A stretch of 64,000 nt of DNA. It comes from Natrialba magadii ATCC 43099 (lineage in GTDB: Archaea; Halobacteriota; Halobacteria; Halobacteriales; Natrialbaceae). The stretch spans positions 124,001 through 188,000 of the forward strand of contig NC_013924.1 in the NCBI RefSeq assembly GCF_000025625.1, read 5' to 3'. Shown here in pieces: positions 18,901-26,905 of this stretch. The stretch's first letter is position 1; each line of letters opens with the position of its first letter. Made by a program: the position numbers and the translations under genes. The notes under the pieces were generated by a model. It saw nothing but the letters and a program-made list of their open reading frames with translations. It did not search any database and had not been told where the DNA came from.

Positions 18901-19001
18901 TAGACGATGATGAAACAGCTGACGGGACACCAGGGTTTGGTGTTGTAGGCACCCTCATTGTGGTTCTCATGGCGGTAGCACTTGCTCATCGACGCCGCTG
19001 A
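15966..19001 (+). CDS. secreted surface protein: GLUG repeats, CARDB repeats, PGF-CTERM anchor
   Basis: A 1011-residue cell-surface protein. Residues 1-32 (SVFLAACIGILVVCCAIALV, then PAGVSATDD) are a signal peptide. Residues about 130-420 hold GLUG-type repeats (GGLAGYNGG, GGAVGSNNG, GGLVGTNVG, GGFVGTHVAG), expected to form a beta-helix. Residues about 460-960 hold four clear and one diverged CARDB-like beta-sandwich repeats, each starting F(D/A)VTIDETxSPVTEG and containing LTWETE. The C-terminus GTPGFGVVGTLIVVLMAVAL plus AHRRR is a PGF-CTERM signal, cleaved by archaeosortase A and lipid-anchored. Many NxT/S sites suggest glycosylation. The ATG at 15966 is chosen because it starts the signal peptide. 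Likely adhesion or S-layer-associated role. Confidence 0.9.
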   Translation: MSHRSVFLAACIGILVVCCAIALVPAGVSATDDDTPDPDEYDSLVDGMDGNGTADDPFHVTNVTELQAMEANLSAHYKLVSPIDASETADWNDGDGFDPIGACDFNATIDECEETPFEGSFDGGLYPIADLTIDRENESEVGLFGYVFPDGEVVDIKLRDARVTGNVEVGTVTGLNFGSIEGADVTGTTSGDLDAFPGRIGGLAGYNGGEVRDSFVDNDVIGPSFTGGAVGSNNGTIVQTHASGDVEALDISGGLVGTNVGDGEVGHSTASGDVNGTFSGFGGFVGTHVAGEGIIYESYATGDVSGETISAAGGFAGSNSALTGEAVIYDAYATGNVNGEDRLGGFVGDLGSSAFVEMSYATGSVSGAPDEASVGGFAGNVPDRDAVAITGSYYDEVTSQQDEGIGVGDGDVTGLPTQNMTDDAAAENMTAFDFAAIWTTLPDDYPTLQALDPEPMPPDPPNFAVTIDETTSPVTEGSPLNVNTTIENVGEQATEQTVSLEVAGDQRDVTTVALGGDEYETVVLTWETEVNAAGDYDATVSSDDDSETVPITVEEQPDDAVFDVTIDETNSPVTEGGNLLVNATVENTGNLADEQDVNLTINGDEVDATVVSLDGDETEEITFTWETEENDADDYDATVSSDDNSETVPITVEEQPDDAFFDVTIDETSSPVTEGEELEVGATIENTGDLADEQDIKLSINDSEMDVTTVDLDGNETEEVTLIWETEKSEAGDYVANISSNNDLDMANVSVGEKPDPPTPTPPTPDPAFFDVTVDNTTSPVTEGEKLLVNATIENTGDRSDKQDINLTINGNEVNVTSIELDSDESEKVTLTWETEKSNTGEYVVTVSTKDNTDMENVTVNAIKPAFFTVDIKEVTDSVHINEEVCEKAYITNVGEEVDTQNVVLDIDKQEGVDSTTVTLKPSKSQKVTLCHEWITADADKDVPMTVRSDNSAETVSVSIIGSEPVKEDDDEETEPDVLDDDETADGTPGFGVVGTLIVVLMAVALAHRRR

Positions 19002-19024
19002 CATTCCTTATCTATTGGAAGATT

Positions 19025-19733
19025 GGCACTGTCTAGCTCAGCACCTCTTCGGCTGGTGTTCGACCCTTGAGTGCTTGATTCGGTCGATCCGCATTGAGAC
19101 AGTCTGAAACCACTTTTCGACGTGGTTTCGGTCGCTGTAGTTGAGTTGATCGCTCAATTCGTGACGAGCGCGGGCAGTCAGATAGCCGCCAGCATCGACG
19201 AAAAACTCTGTATCGTCGATATCGTGTTTCTCGGTAAGACGGTGCAGAAACGCCCGCGGGGTCAGTCCCGAGGCAGCTGTAGATGCCGATTTCGAGCAGC
19301 AGCTTTGATTCTGTGTCGATCGCGCGTACAGCTACTTTTTCGCGCCGTCAACCACGATCTGTTTCTCGTCGACCGCGACCCGCGACGGCGCTGCCGTCCT
19401 CAGAACGTTTTGCGTTCTGATGGGCCGCACGAGAACTCCGTTCTCGTGGACGTCGGCGGGTCGATCTGGGCTTCCGAAAGCTTGTGTGTCCAGTTCCAAA
19501 CTGCACCGTGAGAGCGGTCAATACCCAGTAAATCAAGGACTGCGACGACCTCTCGAACTGACAATCCCATCGAATGCAGTCGTACCCCGAACACCCTGAC
19601 GGATGTCGGGGTGCGCTCGTTCTCCCAAACCTCATTACAGTCCACGTCTAAGATCTCTGAGCAGGTTGTCGAGTTGCATAGGCACTTCTCGCCACCACCT
19701 GCTCATTCCTCAAACTCTCATCTAGACAGTGCC
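19025..19733 (-). mobile_element. degenerate IS6-family element
   Basis: Perfect 12-base inverted ends GGCACTGTCTAG (19025-19036 and 19722-19733). Inside, the minus strand reads a transposase start VFGVRLHSMGLSVREVVAVL, DLLGIDRSHGAVWNWTHKLS, then loses frame; later pieces include the DEKQIV-like region and, near the left end, NHVEKWFQTVS-like and AEEVLS remnants in other frames. IS6-family elements are about 700-800 bp with one transposase gene, so the length fits. It is inactive by frameshift. I see no convincing target duplication. Confidence 0.7.
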
Positions 19734-19741
19734 CAGTGGAT

Positions 19742-19827
19742 CTATAGTAGCCATTGCAAGTCAATGCACACCTGATTGCCAGACGACTCGGCGATCAGTG
19801 TGTAACTAGTTGCAGTTGTTACTATAG
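19742..19827. repeat. MITE copy 1 (86 bp, CTATAGTA termini)
   Basis: The inverted ends are CTATAGTAGCCATTGCAA and, on the other strand, CTATAGTAACAACTGCAA. The centre forms a long stem (CTGATTGCC...GGCGATCAG). Intact relatives lie at 53306-53391 and, split by an IS630, at 40278-41416. A half copy lies at 48157-48174. Confidence 0.75.
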
Positions 19828-19838
19828 AAGCATGGGTG

Positions 19839-20117
19839 ATGGACGAGAATAACGTATGTACTGTTGATGATCCATGGGTGTTCGAAGAATATGAGCCAGA
19901 AGATGAAACTGAAACTCCCGCCGACGAATTGACCGGTCTATTAGCTGAGTGGGCTGAGATGATTGAAGAAGCGCACGGCATGGAGGTGTTAGATATCTCT
20001 GATTCGAGTGATCGTGCGTGGTATTTTTACTTCACCTTCCGACAGGAGCCACGAGTCAGTTTGAGAATTCGTTCGACTGGATGCCTACCTCCAACGGTGG
20101 AGGGTTTATCCGTTTGA
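19839..20117 (+). CDS. hypothetical acidic protein
   Basis: A 92-residue acidic protein beginning MDENNVCTVDDPWVFEEYEP, with a likely helix ELTGLLAEWAEMIEEAHGM. It starts 11 bases after the MITE and ends 17 bases before the histidine kinase, so it may be co-transcribed with it. I do not recognise the family. The last 30 residues look less conserved in character, so the frame may be disturbed at its 3' end. Confidence 0.45.
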   Translation: MDENNVCTVDDPWVFEEYEPEDETETPADELTGLLAEWAEMIEEAHGMEVLDISDSSDRAWYFYFTFRQEPRVSLRIRSTGCLPPTVEGLSV

Positions 20118-20134
20118 GGTGCATTGACGGGATA

Positions 20135-22495
20135 ATGAGTTCGACGCCGTTGACGGATACCCTCCGCGAAACTCTCGCAACCTTCGAGGAAGGCGGGGCT
20201 CCTCAAACAACGACCGAGGTCGCCGAACAGTTCGACCTCGGTCGGCGGAGTGCCTACGAACGACTGGAGCGACTCGTCGACCACGACCAACTCGAAACCA
20301 AGAAAGTCGGGGGAAACGGGCGCGTCTGGTGGCGGCCAGCGACGGTCGGCGGAGCGACTACACAAGATGCGGTGGATAGCGACCTCGGAAAAGTCTTTGA
20401 TCGAATCTCGGACAGTTTCTACGCCCTCGACGAAGAACTTCGCTTTCGCTATCTGAACGACACCGCAGCAGACCTTTTTGGACTGGATGAGGGTGCAATT
20501 GGGTCGGACATTCGTAACGAGAACGTCACGGAGACGTACGAGAACGCACTGTGTGAGGCTCTTGAAACACAAGAGCCCGTAACCTTCGAAGACTACTATC
20601 CGCCGTTAGACAAGTGGTTCCAGAACGTCATCTATTCCTCAGAATCGGGTCTGTCGGTCTATACCCGCAACATCACCGAGCGGAAGCGACGTGAACAAGA
20701 ACTGGCTCGCTACGAAACGATCGTCGAAACGAGTCCGATCGGCATCACGATCGTTGACAGTGACGGCAAGATGCAGTTCGCCAACGACCGCGCTGAGGAA
20801 ATATACGGTCGAAGCAAAGCCCAGATCAACGACCTCAGCTTCGACGATTCCGACTGGAACGAAGTCGACGTCGACAGCACTCCCCTCCCAGACGACGAAA
20901 AGCCCTTCCCGCAAATTATCGAGTCCAAGGATTCGGTGTTCGATCATGTTAGCGGCGTGTCTCGTCCAGATGGAGAGCGCGTCTGGGTCTCCGTCAACGG
21001 GGCACCGGTCTACGACGAGCGTGGGGAAATCGAGAGTGTCGTGTTCAGTATCGAAGACGTCACTGAACGGCGGGAACGACAACGCGCTCTCGAGGAGAGC
21101 GAACGTCGCTACCGGACGCTCGCCGAAAACTTCCAGAACGGGCTCGTCACCCAGTTTGACGAGGAGCTTCGGTACACGCTCGCCGCGGGGCAGGCATTCG
21201 ACTACCTCCCCCACTCGCCGGACGACGTCGAAGGTCAGCACCTCCACGAGGTATGGGACACCGACGTGGCCGACACGATCGAACCCGTCTACCAGACCGT
21301 CCTTGAAGGCGAGAAGCAGTCGATCGAGGGCACGTCCGAAGGGTGCGAGTGGATTGTCCAGGTCGTCCCCCTCACGGATCAGGATGGCGAGATTCACGGG
21401 GGAACAGCAATAGCCCTGGACATCACCGAGCGCAAAGAACGCGAACGTGCGCTCGAAGAATCCGAACGGCGGTACCGGACGCTCGCCGAAAACTTCCCAA
21501 ACGGTGCAGTTGGTCTCTTCGACGATGATCTGCGGTATACGGCCGTCGGCGGGGAGTTGCTGGACACGGTCGGCGTCTCTCCAGAAGATTGGGTTGGAAA
21601 CAGTGTCTACGACACCTACCCGGACGAGCTCGTTGAGGAGGTCAAACAATACTTCGAGGCCGCGCTGGAGGGCAAGATGAACTCGTTCGAGGTCGAGTAC
21701 CACAATCGCAACCTGTTCGTGAACACCTTACCCGTCAGAAACGTCGACGATGAGGTCTACGCAGGGATGCTCGTCGTCCAAGACGTGACCGAACGACGGG
21801 AGTACCAGCGCAAACTCGAGGCGTCGAACGAACGCCTCGAACAGTTTGCCTACGCAGTTTCACACGACCTCCAGGAGCCACTCCGAATGGTGACGAGCTA
21901 CCTCCAGTTGCTCGACCAGCGGTACGGCGATGCGCTCGGCGAAGACGGCGAGGAGTTCATCGAGTTCGCCGTCGACGGCGCCGAACGAATGCGAGCGATG
22001 ATCGATGGGTTACTCGAGTACTCGCGGGTCGAAACGCAAGGGGAGCCGTTCGAGCCGGTCGATCTCGACGCCATTCTGGAAGAGGTCCGCGACGACCTCC
22101 AGTTGCGGATCGCCGAGACGGAAGCCGAGATTACGGCCGACGACCTGCCGACAGTGGCCGGTGACGCCAGCCAGTTGCGCCAGGTGTTCCAGAACCTGTT
22201 GAACAACGCGATCGAGTACAGCGGCGACGAGCCACCACGGATCGACATCGACGCCGAGCGTGTGGGTGGCCAGTGGCAGATTACAGTCAGTGATCACGGG
22301 ATTGGGATCAATCCCGACAACCAGGATCGCGTGTTCGAAGTGTTCCAGCGACTCCACACCAGCAACGAGCACCCGGGAACTGGCATCGGCCTGGCCCTCT
22401 GTCAACGGATCGTCGAACGCCACGATGGTGAACTATGGGTCGAGTCCGAACCCGGCGACGGCTCGGCGTTCTCGTTCACACTCCCTGTACCGTGA
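20135..22495 (+). CDS. multi-PAS sensor histidine kinase with N-terminal winged helix
   Basis: A 786-residue cytoplasmic sensor kinase without membrane helices. Residues 5-65 form a winged helix-turn-helix (TTEVAEQFDLGRRSAYERLE, RLVDHDQLETKKVG). Four PAS domains follow (near residues 85-190, 200-315, 330-435 and 450-555); repeats three and four share ESERRYRTLAENF. Then comes HisKA with the phospho-acceptor His577 in SHDLQEPLRM, and a HATPase_c domain with NAIEYS, DHGIGI and GTGIGLALCQ. Start ATG at 20135, downstream of a longer open frame. No response regulator is adjacent. The fusion of a DNA-binding-like domain to a kinase is seen in other haloarchaeal sensors; whether it binds DNA is unknown. 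Confidence 0.92.
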   Translation: MSSTPLTDTLRETLATFEEGGAPQTTTEVAEQFDLGRRSAYERLERLVDHDQLETKKVGGNGRVWWRPATVGGATTQDAVDSDLGKVFDRISDSFYALDEELRFRYLNDTAADLFGLDEGAIGSDIRNENVTETYENALCEALETQEPVTFEDYYPPLDKWFQNVIYSSESGLSVYTRNITERKRREQELARYETIVETSPIGITIVDSDGKMQFANDRAEEIYGRSKAQINDLSFDDSDWNEVDVDSTPLPDDEKPFPQIIESKDSVFDHVSGVSRPDGERVWVSVNGAPVYDERGEIESVVFSIEDVTERRERQRALEESERRYRTLAENFQNGLVTQFDEELRYTLAAGQAFDYLPHSPDDVEGQHLHEVWDTDVADTIEPVYQTVLEGEKQSIEGTSEGCEWIVQVVPLTDQDGEIHGGTAIALDITERKERERALEESERRYRTLAENFPNGAVGLFDDDLRYTAVGGELLDTVGVSPEDWVGNSVYDTYPDELVEEVKQYFEAALEGKMNSFEVEYHNRNLFVNTLPVRNVDDEVYAGMLVVQDVTERREYQRKLEASNERLEQFAYAVSHDLQEPLRMVTSYLQLLDQRYGDALGEDGEEFIEFAVDGAERMRAMIDGLLEYSRVETQGEPFEPVDLDAILEEVRDDLQLRIAETEAEITADDLPTVAGDASQLRQVFQNLLNNAIEYSGDEPPRIDIDAERVGGQWQITVSDHGIGINPDNQDRVFEVFQRLHTSNEHPGTGIGLALCQRIVERHDGELWVESEPGDGSAFSFTLPVP

Positions 22496-22658
22496 TCCAC
22501 AGATACGTCGTTCGGCTGTTCCGACCGGTCTCGAGGTGTCGGCCGTGTCGTCGTGATGGGTGTCACATTCGTGACCGGTGTCTTGTACAGACGGGACAGA
22601 CCGAATCAGAGACACTGATTCCAAACGGCCATGTAGCAGCAATCGAATTACACGAGCG

Positions 22659-23819
22659 ATGAAACGACTTCTCTTGGTTGTCCTTGTTGCAGCAATGCTC
22701 GTTCTTGCGGGCTGTGCTGATGGGGCTGGAACAGATACCGATGAGTCAGACATAGAAACAGATGGCAGCCTCGAAGACGCCGATTCAAACGGGGCTGAAG
22801 ATGATACAGCAGCCGATTCAAACGGGGCTGAAGATGATACAGCAGCCGATGAGGACGACACAGATTCAGAAGAGACTACCGACACCGAAGCAGACGAACC
22901 TGATTCAGGAGCCAGTCCCGATGTCGACGGTGAACTCGAGATCCACCACATCGACGTCGGCCAGGCTGACGCCACGCTCCTGATCGACCCCTCCGGTGAG
23001 ACGATGCTCATCGATTCCGGCGACTGGCGTCAAGGAGGTACCGACGTGATCGACTACCTCGAGGACGAGGACGTCGATCGAATCGACCATCTCGTCGCAA
23101 CACACGCACATGCCGACCACATCGGCGGCCACGATGCGATCATCGAACACTACGAAACCGAACGTGACGGCATCGGCGCAGCTTACGACTCTGGCGTTGC
23201 TCATACGAGCCAGACGTACGAGCGATATCTCGATGCCATCGAAGACCACGACGTCGAACTGCTGGTCGTCGAAGACGGCGATCACATTGAGTTTGGCGAC
23301 GCGACCATCGACGTCCGCAACCCGCCGGCAGGTGACTCGGAGTCCGATCTTCACTACAACAGTGTAGCACTCGCCATCGAGTTCGGTGAGTTTTCCTATC
23401 TCACCACCGGCGATGCAGAAGCCGACGCTGAACAGCGGATGGTCGACGAACACGGAGCGCAACTCGAGTCGGATGCCTACCAGGCGGGCCACCACGGCTC
23501 GACGACGTCCTCGACAACACCGTTCATGGACCAGGTGGCACCGGACGTGGCAGTCATCTCGAGTGCGTACGACTCCCAGTACGGGCATCCACACGACGAG
23601 GTCCTCGAGGACTACGCCGATCGAGATATCGAAACGTACTGGACCGCCGTTCACGGCGATGTCGTCCTCACGACTGACGGGAGCGATGTCGAACTCGAGA
23701 CGGAACACGAGTTCTCGACTGATGCGTCGGAGCTCCTCGAGGAGAAACCAGCTGATGACGATACACAAGCGTCGCTCACCCATCCGATTGACGTGGCTAC
23801 AGCACCACTAGTTGGCTAA
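22659..23819 (+). CDS. secreted ComEC-like metallo-beta-lactamase lipoprotein
   Basis: A 386-residue protein. Residues 1-20 form a lipoprotein signal with lipobox LAGC (Cys20). An acidic low-complexity linker follows, including a 33-base tandem duplication (22783-22848, DSNGAEDDTAA twice). From residue about 88 comes a metallo-beta-lactamase domain like the C-terminal part of ComEC/Rec2: IHHIDVGQADATLLI, then the metal motif THAHADHIGG, LTTGDAEADAE and QAGHHGS. The protein should act outside the cell, tethered to the membrane, as a phosphodiesterase or nuclease on DNA or nucleotides (inference). Its stop overlaps the start of the DUF3006 gene (TAATG). Confidence 0.9.
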   Translation: MKRLLLVVLVAAMLVLAGCADGAGTDTDESDIETDGSLEDADSNGAEDDTAADSNGAEDDTAADEDDTDSEETTDTEADEPDSGASPDVDGELEIHHIDVGQADATLLIDPSGETMLIDSGDWRQGGTDVIDYLEDEDVDRIDHLVATHAHADHIGGHDAIIEHYETERDGIGAAYDSGVAHTSQTYERYLDAIEDHDVELLVVEDGDHIEFGDATIDVRNPPAGDSESDLHYNSVALAIEFGEFSYLTTGDAEADAEQRMVDEHGAQLESDAYQAGHHGSTTSSTTPFMDQVAPDVAVISSAYDSQYGHPHDEVLEDYADRDIETYWTAVHGDVVLTTDGSDVELETEHEFSTDASELLEEKPADDDTQASLTHPIDVATAPLVG

Positions 23820-24073
23820 TGACCGAGACCTACACCGCAACACTCGATCGGATCGTCGACGAACAGACAGCGGTGCTCTTGCTTGAAGAGGACGACGAGA
23901 CTGTCGACCAACTCGACGTCGACGTAACGACGCTGCCACCGGAGGCTCAGCACGAAGGGGCAGTTCTGGAGATCGGTGTCGAAGCAAGCGAACTCTGTGA
24001 AGTCGAATACCTCCCTGAGGACACACACTCTCGCAACGAGTCTGCACAGGAGCGACTCGATCGGCTCTCTTGA
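23819..24073 (+). CDS. DUF3006 domain-containing protein
   Basis: An 84-residue acidic protein: TYTATLDRIVDEQTAVLLLE, later LPPEAQHEGAVLEIGV. This matches the small DUF3006 family, a beta-barrel-like domain commonly encoded next to ComEC-like metallo-beta-lactamases in bacteria and archaea. The start codon shares a base with the preceding stop, so translation is coupled. Its function is unknown; a role as a partner or inhibitor of the hydrolase is plausible. The IS at 24070 begins right at the stop codon. Confidence 0.85.
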   Translation: MTETYTATLDRIVDEQTAVLLLEEDDETVDQLDVDVTTLPPEAQHEGAVLEIGVEASELCEVEYLPEDTHSRNESAQERLDRLS

Positions 24074-24370
24074 CCTCCTCCCGCGCCTAAAGTCGCGGGA
24101 ATCCCACCATGGGATTTCAGGCCCAGCGTTGTGGCCTGTTGGTTTCAAGACGCATACGGTCCACACGTCTTCTGCTGGGTTTCAGCATCGGCGTGGCTGT
24201 CTTGTGGCCCGGTCAAAGAGGCCCCATCCGTAGCCGAGTCATCGTCACCAGCCTTCTGCCGGGAAGCCCGGTCACTTCGGCGGTGACTCTCTCCACTACG
24301 GTAGCGATCTGCAATGTTTATCGCCCCGTTCACGTCAGCTTGGTACTCACCGAGCCAACAGTCGTCGTTC
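24070..24370 (-). ncRNA. predicted omegaRNA of the second tnpB
   Basis: By the same logic as at 4640-4943, the guide RNA should overlap the tnpB 3' end and extend to the right end of the element. The conserved GAAATCCCATGGTGGGATTC stem and the terminal hairpin lie in this region. Its 5' boundary is not determined. Confidence 0.4.
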
Positions 24371-25404
24371 GAACACCGGAACGTCGCCTGTCGCGGCCGG
24401 GAGCCATGTTCACCGCAGGCGTGGCACGCTTTTGATGTGTTCCGGGGATTCACCGTCTCGACGGGAATCCCTTTCTCGGCGGCTTTGTACCGGATTTGTG
24501 CGTGGAGCTTCGCAAAGCCCCACCCGTGCAACCGCCGGTTCATATACTTGCCGTAGTCCATGTTCTCGCGGATGTACGTCAGGTCTTCCAGTACCAATAC
24601 TGGATTCTCGACAGACTCAGCGTACTCGATGACCTCGCGGGTCACACGGTGGAATAGATTGTCGATCTGGCTCCAAAGTGTGTCACCGTAGGACTCCGCG
24701 ATTCGCTCACTGCCGCGCTTTTGAAGCCGCCGCTTGGCGGTGAAGTAGGTTTTGCGGAGCCGACGGACGGCTTTGCCGTCGTTGGCCCATAGTTCGGGGC
24801 GAACCGGAGAACCGCTCTCGTCGCGGTGACACACCGTGACGAGACTCGCTTCTCCGATGTCCACACCAATCGGCGTCCGCTCGTCGACGGACGCCTGAGA
24901 TTGTTCCTCCACGTCGCGGGTAGCGGTGACGTGGAAGTACCACGTCCCGTCCCGTTCGATGAGTCGGCATTCACCCATTTCAGCGTCGTCTGCGTATAAC
25001 GCCTCGAGCCACTCCCGTTGGTTTGGATTGATTTGTACTGGAATCCAGAGATGGTAGTCTTCGTGGTGTGGGATTTTGACGTACCACTCGAGGGCGTTCT
25101 GTGGCTGGTGGTCGAGCTTCGGCCCCTCGTTGGTGAACCGAACCGGGTGATCGTTGTGAAGCTCGTCAGCGTTGTAGCTGTCCCCACAGAGTTGCGGGAC
25201 GTACTTCTTGAGGGCGTTCTTCGCGTATCCCGACAGGTCGTAATTGACCACCACATCGTTCGCTTCGGTCTGGGTGGTGCAATTCGCGTTAAACGCGGCT
25301 TTGAGGGCGTCTTGGTACGCCTGTTTTGTCTCACAGAGTTTGCGGTGCTTGTGGGCGTTCAGCTCCACAAGTTTGAGTTCCAGCGTCTCAGTGAGTTCGG
25401 TCAC
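24145..25404 (-). CDS. tnpB: TnpB, RNA-guided endonuclease
   Basis: A 419-residue TnpB close to the one at 3563-4747. Catalytic residues are present: Asp in IGVDIGEASLVTV, Glu in LVLEDLTYIREN, a zinc ribbon (CHACGEHGSRPRQATFRCSN, then DDCW) and Asp in GEYQADVNGAI. The start is a GTG at 25404, which aligns with the ATG of the other copy (TELTETLELKLVE against DDLTETLTLKLVN). A C-terminal extension of about 45 residues continues into the right-end region. It lies 61 bases downstream of tnpA. Confidence 0.92.
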   Translation of the reverse strand: MTELTETLELKLVELNAHKHRKLCETKQAYQDALKAAFNANCTTQTEANDVVVNYDLSGYAKNALKKYVPQLCGDSYNADELHNDHPVRFTNEGPKLDHQPQNALEWYVKIPHHEDYHLWIPVQINPNQREWLEALYADDAEMGECRLIERDGTWYFHVTATRDVEEQSQASVDERTPIGVDIGEASLVTVCHRDESGSPVRPELWANDGKAVRRLRKTYFTAKRRLQKRGSERIAESYGDTLWSQIDNLFHRVTREVIEYAESVENPVLVLEDLTYIRENMDYGKYMNRRLHGWGFAKLHAQIRYKAAEKGIPVETVNPRNTSKACHACGEHGSRPRQATFRCSNDDCWLGEYQADVNGAINIADRYRSGESHRRSDRASRQKAGDDDSATDGASLTGPQDSHADAETQQKTCGPYAS

Positions 25405-25465
25405 GTGTCTCCCACCTCGTGTCGTCCCGAGAAACGCGGCGCGTTTCTCGTGTGCCAAACAGAAC

Positions 25466-25849
25466 TCATGAGTTCTGTTGACGCTGGATGTAGTCTTGCA
25501 CCGTCTCGCTTGAGACGTGTCCCGCTGTTCCGGCATAGTAGCCGCGTGCCCACTTGATTTTCTCGCCGTCGTGGTCGGCGTGGCGGTGGTTGTACTTCCG
25601 GGAACTAATGCCTTTGAACCAGTTGGCGAGGAGTGAGGGAGCGTGCTTTGGTGGGCTACTGACGAATAGGTGTACGTGGTCGGATTGGACGGTAAGGTCG
25701 ATGATCTCCAACCCTTTTTCGTCGGCGATCTCGTGGAGGATTCGACGCACACGGTTGGCGACCTCGTTAACCAGCACCGAGTTTCGGCACTTCGGGACCC
25801 ACACTATGTGATAGTTAAGGTTGTAGGTCGCGTGCCGTTTGGTCTTCAT
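25466..25849 (-). CDS. tnpA: IS200/IS605 family Y1 transposase TnpA
   Basis: A 127-residue HUH single-strand transposase. MKTKRHATYNLNYHIVWVPK is the standard family start, QSDHVHLFVSSPP contains the HUH metal-binding pair, and the catalytic tyrosine lies in the C-terminal helix SSETVQDYIQRQ. It cuts and rejoins single-stranded element ends recognised by their hairpins. Length is normal, so it is probably active. It is the only TnpA in the window. Confidence 0.93.
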   Translation of the reverse strand: MKTKRHATYNLNYHIVWVPKCRNSVLVNEVANRVRRILHEIADEKGLEIIDLTVQSDHVHLFVSSPPKHAPSLLANWFKGISSRKYNHRHADHDGEKIKWARGYYAGTAGHVSSETVQDYIQRQQNS

Positions 25850-26023
25850 CCGTACTACACACTATGATCGAGTCTACTGTTAAAACTACCGAAAACGCGG
25901 GAAATCCAGCGGTTCGTAGCAACGTAGTTCGGACGAACTATGCCTACCGCTCGACCCGCGCCTGAAGACGCGGGTATGCGCTCGAACTATGTATCACAGT
26001 TATCAGATGAATAGGAGCTGATT

Positions 26024-26905
26024 TTACCGAACCTCCGAACTCGAGGCCTTCGAAAGCAGATGTACGGCTCCGGCACCGAACACGAGTCCCAGTCCGGCGA
26101 GAACGGCGACGGCGGGAACAATCGTGTCGAGCGCGCCGCCGAACGCCGTCACCTCGAGGACGGTCATCACGTCTTCGTCGAGCATAATCGCACGTGCGGC
26201 ATCGACGCCGTACGTGACAGGATTGATTCGAGCGAACAACTGAATCCAGTTCGGGAGCACCTCGAGGGGGAGAAAAGCACTCGAGAGGAACAGGAGTGGG
26301 AACTGCAAGAGGTTCGCGCCGATGATCGTCGACTCCTGGTCTCGAGTCAGCACCGCGAGCATGTTCGAGAACGCGATAAACCAGAACGAAAAGAGGATGC
26401 CGACGGCCATGATCCCGGCGGCACCGACGACGCCGGTCGTGATCTCCGCGCCGAGGAGCACACCCAGTCCGAGGATGATCGCTATCTGGAGGGCGATACG
26501 GAACACCTCTGCGAGGGTTTTGCCGACGAATACGGCGGTTCGGTTCATCGGCGAGACGAGCACCTTCTCGAACATGCCGTTCTCGATGTCGTTGACCAGC
26601 CCGATTCCCGAGGTGACCGCCGATGCGAGCGCGACCTGGATCGCGATCGCCGGGACGAGAAAGGTGGTGTAGTCGACTCCCGACCCCAACCCCTCGCTCA
26701 CCGCCCCGCCGGCGACGTTGCCGAACACCTCCGTGAACAACACGAGGAAGATGAACGGCTGTGCGAGCGAGACGACGAGGACGAACGGGTTCCGGACGGC
26801 CTTGAGGTTCCAGCGCTTGAAATTGACCCAGACGTCTCCGGTGAACGTGTTTGCGGATCTCGCCACCTCGCGGTCGGTGGTTCCCGATTCGGTCGGCGTG
26901 CTCAC
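26024..26905 (-). CDS. ABC-2 type transporter permease (DrrB-like)
   Basis: A 293-residue membrane protein with about six transmembrane segments and the ABC-2 signature region FEKVLVSPMNRTAVFVGKTL, plus the late block LPNWIQLFARINPVTYGVDA typical of drug and lipid exporters. It starts with GTG at 26905, overlapping the stop of the ATPase gene as GTGA, so the two subunits are translationally coupled. The complex should export hydrophobic compounds or antibiotics; the substrate is unknown. Confidence 0.9.
   Translation of the reverse strand: MSTPTESGTTDREVARSANTFTGDVWVNFKRWNLKAVRNPFVLVVSLAQPFIFLVLFTEVFGNVAGGAVSEGLGSGVDYTTFLVPAIAIQVALASAVTSGIGLVNDIENGMFEKVLVSPMNRTAVFVGKTLAEVFRIALQIAIILGLGVLLGAEITTGVVGAAGIMAVGILFSFWFIAFSNMLAVLTRDQESTIIGANLLQFPLLFLSSAFLPLEVLPNWIQLFARINPVTYGVDAARAIMLDEDVMTVLEVTAFGGALDTIVPAVAVLAGLGLVFGAGAVHLLSKASSSEVR

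Larger units (their letters stand above)
24070..25995 (-). mobile_element. IS200/IS605 element with tnpA and tnpB
   Basis: Read on the minus strand, the left end (about 25960-25995) has the GCATACCCGCGTCTTCAGGC hairpin and GAGCGGTAGGCATAG, and the right end (24070-24120) has GAAATCCCATGGTGGGATTC, a hairpin and GAGGAGGTCAA. Both match the element at 3276-4943. It carries intact tnpA and tnpB and is the only complete IS200/IS605 element here, so it could mobilise the tnpB-only copy. Insertion at the very end of the DUF3006 gene leaves that gene intact. Confidence 0.9.
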
